A model generated the notes under the pieces. It was not told the origin of the DNA. It ran no database searches and worked only from the letters and a program-made list of their open reading frames with translations. DNA of 49,630 nucleotides from JAWXUE01 sp044432925. GTDB lineage: Bacteria; Bacillota_I; Bacilli_A; Acholeplasmatales; Anaeroplasmataceae. The stretch covers positions 1-49,630 of the forward strand of contig JAWXUE010000005.1 of assembly GCA_044432925.1 (NCBI GenBank), read 5' to 3'. Each line of letters starts with the position of its first letter. The first letter of the stretch is position 1. A program made the translations under genes and the position numbers. Shown piece by piece: positions 24,814 through 32,474 of this stretch.

Positions 24814-26323
24814 AATATTCCATTTAATTGTATTATTTATTTTATTATTTACTTCATGCTATATTTTAAGCGAGGCTTCTTTAAATAATAAAAAAGAAAT
24901 GGTAATAAAAAGTTTTGAAGAAAAATTAGTTATAATAAAAAAACAAAATGTTAATAAAGATGAGTTATATGTTAATTATAAAATTATTCAACTTATTTAT
25001 GTTAACAAAGAACTTGTATCTTCACCTAATGCATATAAGATTCCGTATTATTTTGACTCATCTACATATAAAGAAGATGAAGTTAATTATAATTTAGGTT
25101 ATTTTGTATTTGATCAATCGTTCTTAGGTGAACAAGAAACATTATATATTTATTATTTAGATAGTAATGAGTTAAGTAATCATGATTTCCTTTACCCATG
25201 CTATTTATTGATGTTTTTGTTATACATAATTATTGGTGGTACTTACTGGTTTATAGATAATAAAAATCTTAAATTCAACTATAAATTAAATAAGTTATTA
25301 GCTAATAATGTAGTACGTGATCCTATTAATACTTATACAGAAATAGAAGATTATGTAATGTCTTGTAAATTATTTGAAAAATGTATTTCTTCTAGTTATG
25401 AAGGTTTAATAATATTTAAAGATAATAAAATTGTATTCTTTAATAAAGCAGCATCTAAATTTATTAATAAAGAAGAATTAGCAGATGAGTATTTAAGAAA
25501 TATAAGTAAAACATTATCTGATGATTTAATTAAAGAAGAGTATCAAAAAGGTGAAGCAACTTATTTTATTGAAACAAAGAAACTAGAAGTTAAATCATTT
25601 GTTTATTATGCAATGTATATTGTTGATGAAACAGCTAAAATTGAATTTAAGAATAATAAAGTTAATTTCTTTAATCAAGCAAGTCATGAATTAAGAACCC
25701 CTCTAACAAATTTATCAGCTTATGTAGATTTATTATGTAACTGTGAATTATCAGCTAAAGATAAAGAGGAAATGATGGTTGAAGGAATTGATGAATGTAG
25801 AAAATTAGATGTTTTAATTACATCGATATTAGATATATCAAAACGTTTAGAAAAAGATGATTTATATATCAAAGTTGATTTAGAACAATTGATATATGAA
25901 AATTTAGAGTCTTTTAAATATGGTAAAACAAAATATACTGTTACTATTGATGGTGCGAAACATTTAATTTGTAATAAAACAAAAGTAAGTAATTTAATTA
26001 ATAATTTATTATCTAATGCTTTTATTCATAATGTTGAAGGTGGTTTTGTTAATATAGAACTAGTAGAACACGTTGGATTGTTTGATTTAGTAATAACAAA
26101 TTCAGCTAAAGAAATAAAACCTTTTGAAGAAGATAAAGTATTTGAGCCATTCTTTAAATGTCAATCTAATACACTAAATAGTGGTTCTGGAATAGGTTTA
26201 ACTATTAGTAAATATATTTGTGATACACATAATTATGAAATAGATTTTAAATATCAAGAGAATATTGTAACTGTTACAACAAGACTATATTTAAAATCAT
26301 TAAGTAGACATATGAAAAAGTAA
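24803..26323 (+). CDS. Membrane sensor histidine kinase
   Basis: Partner kinase of the preceding regulator, about 506 residues. Two membrane spans (about 3-22 and 130-150) enclose an extracytoplasmic sensor of about 100 residues. A PAS-like segment (about 190-265: SSYEGLIIFKDNKIVFFNKAA) precedes the dimerisation domain, with the phosphorylated His in FNQASHELRTPL (about 294). The ATPase domain has the N box (NLINNLLSNAFIHN) and GSGIGLTISKY. No ATG lies near the start: the frame opens with TTG codons at 24791 and 24803, both inside the regulator gene. TTG 24803 is my choice; no clear ribosome site exists, so translation is probably coupled to the regulator. Confidence 0.9.
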   Translation: MKSKIFHLIVLFILLFTSCYILSEASLNNKKEMVIKSFEEKLVIIKKQNVNKDELYVNYKIIQLIYVNKELVSSPNAYKIPYYFDSSTYKEDEVNYNLGYFVFDQSFLGEQETLYIYYLDSNELSNHDFLYPCYLLMFLLYIIIGGTYWFIDNKNLKFNYKLNKLLANNVVRDPINTYTEIEDYVMSCKLFEKCISSSYEGLIIFKDNKIVFFNKAASKFINKEELADEYLRNISKTLSDDLIKEEYQKGEATYFIETKKLEVKSFVYYAMYIVDETAKIEFKNNKVNFFNQASHELRTPLTNLSAYVDLLCNCELSAKDKEEMMVEGIDECRKLDVLITSILDISKRLEKDDLYIKVDLEQLIYENLESFKYGKTKYTVTIDGAKHLICNKTKVSNLINNLLSNAFIHNVEGGFVNIELVEHVGLFDLVITNSAKEIKPFEEDKVFEPFFKCQSNTLNSGSGIGLTISKYICDTHNYEIDFKYQENIVTVTTRLYLKSLSRHMKK

Positions 26324-26332
26324 AATAATTCA

Positions 26333-26361
26333 TTGTATTGATATCTATAGTGTGTTATAAT
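26333..26361 (+). promoter_or_regulatory. Promoter of rpsF-ssb-rpsR
   Basis: TTGTAT (26333-26338), a 17-base spacer and extended -10 TGTTATAAT (TATAAT at 26356-26361). Confidence 0.8.
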
Positions 26362-26367
26362 AATAAA

Positions 26368-26408
26368 GCATGTGTTCATGCAATCCTTGCATTATCTTAG
26401 CATAATGC
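26368..26408 (+). promoter_or_regulatory. Structured rpsF leader with alternative hairpins
   Basis: Hairpin A is GCATG/CATGC around TGTT (26368-26381). Hairpin B is GCATTAT/ATAATGC (26389-26408). A third, ATGCAA/TTGCAT around TCC (26378-26392), uses the right arm of A and left arm of B, so it excludes both. rpsF leaders of other bacteria bind the S6:S18 complex; the hallmark CCG bulge was not found, so only the foldable structure is claimed. Confidence 0.55.
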
Positions 26409-26437
26409 CAAATAGACCAGAAGGAGGTGCTCATATA

Positions 26438-26725
26438 ATGAAAAAATACGAAGTTATGTTTATCGTTCGAGCTAACTTAGAAGAAAGCGTGATTAAAAGT
26501 ACTGTTGCTGATATGCAAACTGCTTTTACTGCAAATGATTCTAAAGTTTTAGAATGTAAAGAAATCGGATTAAAAGATTTAGCTTATGAAATTGAAAAAG
26601 CTAAAAAAGGTTACTATGTATTATTAACTGTTGAAGCTACTGCTGATGCATTAGTAGAATTTAACCGCCGTGCAAACATTTCTGAAACTGTAGTACGTCA
26701 TATTACAGTTCAATTAAACAACTAG
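26438..26725 (+). CDS. rpsF: Ribosomal protein bS6
   Basis: Small-subunit protein that pairs with bS18 on the platform, 95 residues, usual length. It begins MKKYEVMFIVRANLEE and has KDLAYEIEKAKKGYYVLL and the C-terminal RRANISETVVRHITVQ. The start is fixed by AAGGAGGTG at 26421; the open frame upstream to 26372 is leader sequence. It heads a three-gene operon with ssb and rpsR. Confidence 0.97.
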   Translation: MKKYEVMFIVRANLEESVIKSTVADMQTAFTANDSKVLECKEIGLKDLAYEIEKAKKGYYVLLTVEATADALVEFNRRANISETVVRHITVQLNN

Positions 26726-26737
26726 GAGGAATTATTA

Positions 26738-27169
26738 ATGGTTAATCGAGTAGTTTTAGTTGGAAGAATCACAAGAGAGCCAGAAATGACTCAAACAGGT
26801 TCAGGAGTTTCTTTAGTTCGTTTCACAATTGCAGTTAATAGAAATTTTAAAGATGCAAATGGTGAAAGACAAGCAGATTTTATTAGTTGTATTGCTTGGA
26901 GAAATCAAGCAGAATTTATTAATAATTATGTTAAAAAAGGAAATCAAATAAGTGTTGAAGGAAGAATTCAAACTGGAAGCTATACAGATAGTGATAATCA
27001 AGTAAGATATACTACTGATGTATTAGTTGAGTCAGTTAGCAACCTTGAACCAAGACAAGATAATCAAAATGGTACAACATACCAAAACAATACAAGTCAG
27101 GTTACACCAAGTTCTTTTAGTGCCCCAACGGCTTCTGAAGACATTAGTGATGAAGATCTGCCATTCTAA
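26738..27169 (+). CDS. ssb: Single-stranded DNA-binding protein
   Basis: Tetrameric SSB for replication and repair, 143 residues (B. subtilis SsbA 172). The OB fold covers about 1-105: VNRVVLVGRITREPEM, FTIAVNRNFKD and DFISCIAWRNQAEF. A short Gln/Asn/Thr/Ser-rich linker leads to the acidic tip ISDEDLPF, which binds partner proteins. TAGGAGGA precedes ATG 26738. The linker is shorter than in Bacillus. Confidence 0.97.
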   Translation: MVNRVVLVGRITREPEMTQTGSGVSLVRFTIAVNRNFKDANGERQADFISCIAWRNQAEFINNYVKKGNQISVEGRIQTGSYTDSDNQVRYTTDVLVESVSNLEPRQDNQNGTTYQNNTSQVTPSSFSAPTASEDISDEDLPF

Positions 27170-27184
27170 TAAGGAGGAACAACG

Positions 27185-27418
27185 ATGCAACAAGGATATA
27201 AAAACAATCGTAGACGTAAAAAAGTTTGTTATTTTACAGCAAACAAAATCGAAAATATTGATTTCAAAGATGTTGAATTATTAAAAAAATTCATTTCTGA
27301 ACGTGGGAAAATTTTATCTCGTCGTGTAACAGGAACATCAGCGAAATACCAACGTCAATTAGCTGTAGCAGTTAAACGTGCTAGACATATGGCGTTATTA
27401 CCATTCGTTAAAGAATAA
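27185..27418 (+). CDS. rpsR: Ribosomal protein bS18
   Basis: Small-subunit platform protein, 77 residues. It shows RRKKVCYFTANKIENIDFKD, LLKKFISERGKILSRRVTG and RAIKRARHMALLPF-like VKRARHMALLPF. TAAGGAGGA precedes ATG 27185, 15 bases after ssb. It contains a single Cys rather than the zinc-type CxxC set. Confidence 0.97.
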   Translation: MQQGYKNNRRRKKVCYFTANKIENIDFKDVELLKKFISERGKILSRRVTGTSAKYQRQLAVAVKRARHMALLPFVKE

Positions 27419-27426
27419 TTTAAATA

Positions 27427-27462
27427 AATACTTTCTTATTTTAAATAAGGGAGTATTTTTTT
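27427..27462 (+). terminator. Intrinsic terminator after rpsR
   Basis: AATACTTTCTTAT (27427-27439) pairs with ATAAGGGAGTATT (27445-27457) with two G-U pairs, followed by TTTTTTT. Confidence 0.85.
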
Positions 27463-27483
27463 ATTTCTTTATAGATAGATTTG

Positions 27484-27492
27484 TGGTATAAT
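27484..27492 (+). promoter_or_regulatory. Extended -10 promoter of gdpP
   Basis: TGGTATAAT (27484-27492) is an extended -10 with TATAAT at 27487. The -35 (TTTCTT, 17 bases upstream) is weak. Transcription would start near 27499, close to ATG 27516. Confidence 0.6.
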
Positions 27493-27515
27493 AGATTAGA
27501 AATGAAGGTGAAAAT

Positions 27516-29963
27516 ATGAAGAGACTATTTATATTAATTGCTGTAGCAATAGCTACATTCCTAATAATGTATTTAGGTATAATTTTAGATGTGTTTGATT
27601 TTCAATTTAATAAAATATCTAATGCTATAATTATAATAGCAACTGTTGCATTAATTTTTGCATCAGGAGTCTTTTCAATGTTATTTTATTATAGAAAAAA
27701 AGATAAAAAAATCGATTGGTTATCAAATCGTTTAGAACAATGGAGTAATCTTAGTGTCCATGTTAATAAAGCGGGAGACGAAGTATTCTCTGAGTTACCA
27801 ATAGGTATTATTATTTATGATGAACAAGAAGAAGTTAAATGGGTTAATAGATTTGCTAAAGTAATATTTAATGGTGATTTATTAGATAAAACATTATCAG
27901 AAGTTAATACTGACTTACAAGTATTATTAAAAAGTAATGATGATACATTTACTTTTAGTGTAGGTCAAAATTCTTATGATGTAATTCATAAAAAAGATCA
28001 TAGATTATTTTATTTATTTGATGTATCACAAAGAGAAAGTGTTACAAGAAAATATAATCAAAGAATTCCAGCTTTAGGAATTGTTAATTTAGATAACTTA
28101 GATAATGAAACAAAAGCATTTGATATGCAAGAAAGAATTAACCTTAGAGGACAATATCTAGGAGAGATTTCTGACTGGGCTACTAAATATAATGGTTATT
28201 TAAAAAGTTATGATGACGGAAGTTTATTAATTATTTGTGAACATGCATCATTACAACAAATGATTGATGAAAAATTCGATATCCTAACAAAGATTAGAAA
28301 TATATCACAATCACATGGAATAAGAGTTACATGTAGTATTGGGTTTGCTTGTCATGAAACAAACTTTGAAGAATTAGGTACACTTGCTCAAACATCTTTT
28401 GACTTAGCAGAAAAAAGAGGGGGAGACCAAGTAGTAGTTAATATTCAACATAAGAAAATTCAATATTTTGGTGCATCGCTAAATGCTGTAGAGAAAAATA
28501 CTTATTTACATGCTAGGGCGAAAACATTAGAATTAAAAGATTTAGTTGAATCAAGTAGAAATATTTATATTATGGGACATAATAATACTGATGCTGATTC
28601 ATTAGGTGCTATGATTGGTATGTTAAGAATATGTTTAACTAGTACTAAAAAAGCAAGTATAGTTTTAGACCCTAAAAAAATCGATTCTACTTCAATGAAA
28701 ATATATGAAGAAATTTTATTAAGTAATGATAGTGTTAAAAATAATATTATATCTTTTGAACAAGCTGATGTTGATGAAAATTCATTATTAATTATTGTTG
28801 ATACTCAATCTAAGCGATTAGTAATGAATCCTGATTTCTTAGATAAATTTAAAAAGTATGCTGTAGTAGATCACCATAGAGCTGATGATCAAACATTTGA
28901 ATCACCAACGTTTGCTTATATTGAACCTTATGCTTCAAGTACAGTAGAGTTAGTAAGTGAGATGTTAATGTTTTATAATCCAAAAGCAACAGTACCTCTA
29001 TCACCACTTGATGCTACAATAATGTTAACAGGTATTGTAGTAGATACAAACAACTTTACATTTAGATGTGGTTCAAGAGCATTTGAGGCTGCTTCTCGTT
29101 TAAGAGAACGTGGTGCTGATATGATAATGGTTAGAAAGATTTTAAGAAATGATTATGATATTCAAATGAAACTTAACAAGTATATTACAATGGCAAAAGT
29201 ATTATTAGATCAATTTGCTGTAGTTGTAGTAGAAGATGAGATATTAGAAGATAGAACTCTTTTAGCACAAATTAGTGAAAACTTATTAAATATAGATGGT
29301 GTAGATGCTGCATTTACTATTTCTAAAACTAATGATGATACAATTTCAATTAGTGCTAGAAGTTATGAACATGTAAACGTTCAAATTATAATGGAAGAAT
29401 TAGGTGGTGGTGGTCACTTAAATAGTGCTGCTACTCAAATTAAAAATTCAACTTTAAAAGAAGTTAAACAAAGTTTAGCTATCATATTAAAAAGAGATTA
29501 TGAGATTGGAGATCAAACAATGAAAGTAATTTTATTAGAAGATATTAAAGGTCGTGGATTAAGAAATGATATTATTGATGTAGCAACAGGTTATGGTAAC
29601 TATTTATTAACAAATAAAAAAGGTATCCTAGCAACTGATGAGACATTAAAAGTATTACAATCTGCATTAGATTTAGAAAAAAATCGTTTAGAAGATGAAT
29701 TAAAAATGATGAATAAAATTAAATCTGAATTAGAAACAAAAGTTGTAAACGTATATATTAAATTCGGTGCTGATGGTAGAGCATTCGGTAGTGTAACAAC
29801 AAAACAAATCTGTGAGGAATTAGAATCACAATATGGAATTCAAGTTGATAAAAGAAAAGTAGTATTACCATTAGAAATCAATTCTATTGGGATTTTCTCA
29901 GCAACAATTAATTTACATAAGGATGTAACTGCACAGTTAGAAATAAACGTATTAGAAAAGTAG
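27516..29963 (+). CDS. gdpP: Cyclic-di-AMP phosphodiesterase GdpP fused in frame to ribosomal protein bL9
   Basis: An 815-residue reading frame; B. subtilis GdpP is about 659. Residues 5-25 and 35-60 are membrane spans. A PAS-like domain follows (SELPIGIIIYDEQEEVKWVN, about 92-110), then a degenerate GGDEF domain (about 180-310; the signature reads SYDDGSL) and the DHH phosphoesterase domain (GHNNTDADSLG about 354, VVDHHRAD about 450, DHHA1 GGGGHLNSAA about 630). GdpP ends near 665. From Met669 the frame continues, with no stop, into a complete bL9: MKVILLEDIKGRG to the C-terminal LHKDVTAQLEINV. In B. subtilis the order is gdpP-rplI-dnaC as separate genes. Here an internal GGAG site could also give free bL9. 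dnaB follows after nine bases. Confidence 0.95.
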   Translation: MKRLFILIAVAIATFLIMYLGIILDVFDFQFNKISNAIIIIATVALIFASGVFSMLFYYRKKDKKIDWLSNRLEQWSNLSVHVNKAGDEVFSELPIGIIIYDEQEEVKWVNRFAKVIFNGDLLDKTLSEVNTDLQVLLKSNDDTFTFSVGQNSYDVIHKKDHRLFYLFDVSQRESVTRKYNQRIPALGIVNLDNLDNETKAFDMQERINLRGQYLGEISDWATKYNGYLKSYDDGSLLIICEHASLQQMIDEKFDILTKIRNISQSHGIRVTCSIGFACHETNFEELGTLAQTSFDLAEKRGGDQVVVNIQHKKIQYFGASLNAVEKNTYLHARAKTLELKDLVESSRNIYIMGHNNTDADSLGAMIGMLRICLTSTKKASIVLDPKKIDSTSMKIYEEILLSNDSVKNNIISFEQADVDENSLLIIVDTQSKRLVMNPDFLDKFKKYAVVDHHRADDQTFESPTFAYIEPYASSTVELVSEMLMFYNPKATVPLSPLDATIMLTGIVVDTNNFTFRCGSRAFEAASRLRERGADMIMVRKILRNDYDIQMKLNKYITMAKVLLDQFAVVVVEDEILEDRTLLAQISENLLNIDGVDAAFTISKTNDDTISISARSYEHVNVQIIMEELGGGGHLNSAATQIKNSTLKEVKQSLAIILKRDYEIGDQTMKVILLEDIKGRGLRNDIIDVATGYGNYLLTNKKGILATDETLKVLQSALDLEKNRLEDELKMMNKIKSELETKVVNVYIKFGADGRAFGSVTTKQICEELESQYGIQVDKRKVVLPLEINSIGIFSATINLHKDVTAQLEINVLEK
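29520..29963 (+). other. rplI: bL9 domain of the fused frame, with possible internal start
   Basis: This 147-residue C-terminal part is a whole bL9: N-terminal rRNA-binding domain (MKVILLEDIKGRGLRNDI, then GYGNYLL), central helix (KNRLEDELKMMNKIKSELE) and C domain (FGADGRAFGSVTTKQI, DKRKVVLPLEI). GGAG at 29508-29511 lies eight bases before ATG 29520, so independent initiation inside the gdpP frame is plausible. If not used, bL9 would be membrane-tethered through GdpP or need cleavage. No other rplI is seen in the window. Confidence 0.85.
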
Positions 29964-29972
29964 GGTGAGACT

Positions 29973-31325
29973 ATGGCAAAAAATGTACCTTTTAATTTAG
30001 AAGCAGAACAATCTGTTTTAGGTAGTGTTTTAATTGATAATAACATTTTAAGAACTATTGCTGATGAGTTATCAGTAATAGATTTCTATGATTTAAAAAA
30101 TCAATTATTATTTCAATCAATGAAAAATTTAGATAACAGTGGATTGAAAATTGACTTTACAACACTAAATTCAGATTTGCAATCTAGAAATAAACTTGAG
30201 GAAGCTGGGGGATATGCTTATTTAAATAATATTTTAAATAGTGTATTTACAACAGCAAACATCGAAGATTACATTGCTATTATTAAAGATGCTTCTTTAA
30301 AAAGAAACGTTATTGCTGCAGCAAACTCAATTGTTGAGGCAGGTTATGATAGTAATTATACTTCAACAGATTATATCGATTATGCTGAAAGATTAATATT
30401 TGATTTAGCTAAAAGAAGAAAAGCAGATGCTTTTACACCGATAGCTCAAGTTATAGATAATGTTAATGAAATTACTTTAGCAAATAGAAATAGAACAGAA
30501 ACAATGACTGGTATTTCAACAGGTTATGAAAACCTTGATGGATTAACATTAGGTTTACAAGATAATAACTTAATTATATTAGCAGCCAGACCAGCAATGG
30601 GTAAATCTGCTTTTGCGATGAATGTTGCAATTAATGCAGCAAGATTTAATGATAGAAAATTTAACACACCACTTCCTGTAGCAATATTCTCGCTAGAGAT
30701 GAGTCAAGAACAATTAGTTCAAAGAATTATTGCTGCTGAAGGTCAAGTACATATTTCAAATATATTAAGTGGTAAAATGTCAGCGTTAGAATTAAAATTC
30801 TTTGAAACAGCAAATGAAAAATTAAAAAGATTAAATGTTCATTTTAGTGACCAACCTGGTATAACAGTTGCTGATATAAGAGCTAGATGTAGAAAGTTAA
30901 AACAAGAAGAAGGATTAGGATTAGTAATAATCGATTACCTTCAATTAATTAGTGGTTCAGGAAAAGTAAGTAGACAAGAAGAAGTATCTGATATTTCTAG
31001 AAGTTTAAAATTAATGGCTAGGGAATTAGAAGTACCTGTAATTGCATTATCTCAGTTATCACGTAAGGTTGAAGAAAGACCTGATAAACGTCCGATGATG
31101 TCAGATTTAAGGGAATCAGGAAGTATCGAGCAAGATGCCGATTTAATATTCTTCTTATATAGAGCTGCTGTTTATAACTTACCAAATTCAGAACCTGGAG
31201 TTACTGAACTTATAGTAGGAAAAAATAGAGCAGGTCGAAGTGGACACTCATTAAGATATTTATTCAAAGGTGAAAATGTATTATTTAGTGAGTTACCTGA
31301 TGAAGAAGGAGATAACAATGATTAG
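29973..31325 (+). CDS. dnaB: Replicative DNA helicase
   Basis: Hexameric helicase of the replication fork (DnaC in B. subtilis nomenclature), 450 residues. The N-terminal domain has PFNLEAEQSVLGSVLID. The RecA-like motor has the Walker A AARPAMGKSAFAMN, the SLEMSQEQLVQRI segment, Walker B VIIDYLQLI, LSQLSRKVEERPDKRP and the arginine-finger region LRESGSIEQDAD. GGGTGAG precedes ATG 29973. It overlaps prfA by eight bases, a junction not found in B. subtilis, where dnaC leads to purA. Confidence 0.97.
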   Translation: MAKNVPFNLEAEQSVLGSVLIDNNILRTIADELSVIDFYDLKNQLLFQSMKNLDNSGLKIDFTTLNSDLQSRNKLEEAGGYAYLNNILNSVFTTANIEDYIAIIKDASLKRNVIAAANSIVEAGYDSNYTSTDYIDYAERLIFDLAKRRKADAFTPIAQVIDNVNEITLANRNRTETMTGISTGYENLDGLTLGLQDNNLIILAARPAMGKSAFAMNVAINAARFNDRKFNTPLPVAIFSLEMSQEQLVQRIIAAEGQVHISNILSGKMSALELKFFETANEKLKRLNVHFSDQPGITVADIRARCRKLKQEEGLGLVIIDYLQLISGSGKVSRQEEVSDISRSLKLMARELEVPVIALSQLSRKVEERPDKRPMMSDLRESGSIEQDADLIFFLYRAAVYNLPNSEPGVTELIVGKNRAGRSGHSLRYLFKGENVLFSELPDEEGDNND

Positions 31326-32388
31326 TAGATTAGAAAAATATGTTGTTAGGTATGATGAGATTACTGAGTTAATTAGTGATCCTAGTATTGTTAATGATAT
31401 TTCAAAAATGACTTCTTTAATGAAAGAACAAAGAGGTTTAGAAAAAGTTGTTGTGGCGTATAACAAATATAAAACAGCAATAGATTCTATAGATGATTTA
31501 AAAGAAATGAAAAAAGATTCAGATCCTGAAATATCTGAAATGGCTACAATTGAATTAGATGAAACTAATGCTTTAATTAATCAATTAGAAGAAGAAATTA
31601 AAATATTATTAATCCCTAAAGATCCTAATGATGATAAAAATGTTATTGTTGAGATTAAAGGTGCTGCTGGAGGGGATGAAGCTAATATCTTCGCTGGAGA
31701 CTTATTTAGAATGTATTCTAGATATTCTGATGCTAAAGGTTGGAAAGTACAAATTATGGATTCTATGGAAAGTGAACATGGTGGTTTTACTTCTATTCAA
31801 TTTATGGTTAAAGGTGAAAGTGCATATTCATTCTTAAAATTCGAAAGTGGTGCTCATAGAGTTCAACGTGTACCTCAAACAGAGTCAATGGGAAGAGTTC
31901 ATACATCAACTGCTACGGTATTAGTAATGCCTGAGGCTCCTGAAATTGATTTTGATTTCAATATGAATGACTTAAGATTTGATACATTCTGTTCAAGTGG
32001 ACCTGGTGGTCAAAGTGTTAATACAACTAAATCAGCTGTACGTGTTACGCATGACCCTACTGGTATGAGTGTTGCTTGTCAAACTAATAAATCACAACAT
32101 GAAAATAAAGCAGCTGCAATAGCGTTATTAAAAGCTAGAATGTATGATCAAATCGTTCAAGCTAGAAATGCTGAAGAAGGTGCAGCTCGTCAAGCTTTAA
32201 TTGGTAATGGTGATAGAAGTGAAAAAATAAGAACTTACAATTATCCTCAAAATCGTATTACAGATCATAGAATTGGATTTACAATCCAAAGATTAGATGC
32301 GGTTATCGAAGGTAAAGTAGATTTAGTTATTGATGAATTAATAGCTGAAGATCAAAAAAGAAAATTAGCAGGTGAATCAGAAGAATAG
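31318..32388 (+). CDS. prfA: Peptide chain release factor 1
   Basis: Recognises UAA and UAG stops and triggers peptide release, 356 residues as in B. subtilis. The stop-reading PxT motif is in RVPQTESMGRVHTSTATV and the catalytic GGQ is in SSGPGGQSVNTTKSAVRVTH. ATG 31318 is used because GAAGGAGAT precedes it; the frame extends to 31270 only by running through dnaB. The overlap with dnaB implies one mRNA. The terminator stem contains its TAG stop. Confidence 0.97.
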   Translation: MISRLEKYVVRYDEITELISDPSIVNDISKMTSLMKEQRGLEKVVVAYNKYKTAIDSIDDLKEMKKDSDPEISEMATIELDETNALINQLEEEIKILLIPKDPNDDKNVIVEIKGAAGGDEANIFAGDLFRMYSRYSDAKGWKVQIMDSMESEHGGFTSIQFMVKGESAYSFLKFESGAHRVQRVPQTESMGRVHTSTATVLVMPEAPEIDFDFNMNDLRFDTFCSSGPGGQSVNTTKSAVRVTHDPTGMSVACQTNKSQHENKAAAIALLKARMYDQIVQARNAEEGAARQALIGNGDRSEKIRTYNYPQNRITDHRIGFTIQRLDAVIEGKVDLVIDELIAEDQKRKLAGESEE

Positions 32389-32412
32389 TCTTTCATAGAC
32401 TATTTTTCTTTT
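32384..32412 (+). terminator. Intrinsic terminator after prfA
   Basis: AATAGTCT (32384-32391) pairs with AGACTATT (32397-32404), followed by TTTTCTTTTA. It separates prfA from the HAAS-type gene and so splits the usual prfA-prmC pair. Confidence 0.85.
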
Positions 32413-32419
32413 ATTTACC

Positions 32420-32448
32420 TTTACATATGAATTAAAAGAGTATATCAT
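32420..32448 (+). promoter_or_regulatory. Promoter of the HAAS-type gene
   Basis: TTTACA (32420-32425), 17 bases, TATCAT (32443-32448). Confidence 0.5.
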
Positions 32449-32474
32449 TTACTTAAAGTAAGGTGGTGTTTTAT

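Noticed and set aside
26368..26437. T-box or known S6:S18 leader
   Set aside because: No T-box sequence and no CCG motif; only the alternative hairpins are supported.
26432..26439. CATATAAT at the rpsF start, looking like a sigma-E -10
   Set aside because: It overlaps the start codon, and the -35 position (AATAGAC) does not fit.
27027..27284. Plus-strand frame across the ssb end and rpsR start
   Set aside because: Out of frame with both; ssb and rpsR have correct ribosome sites and family matches.
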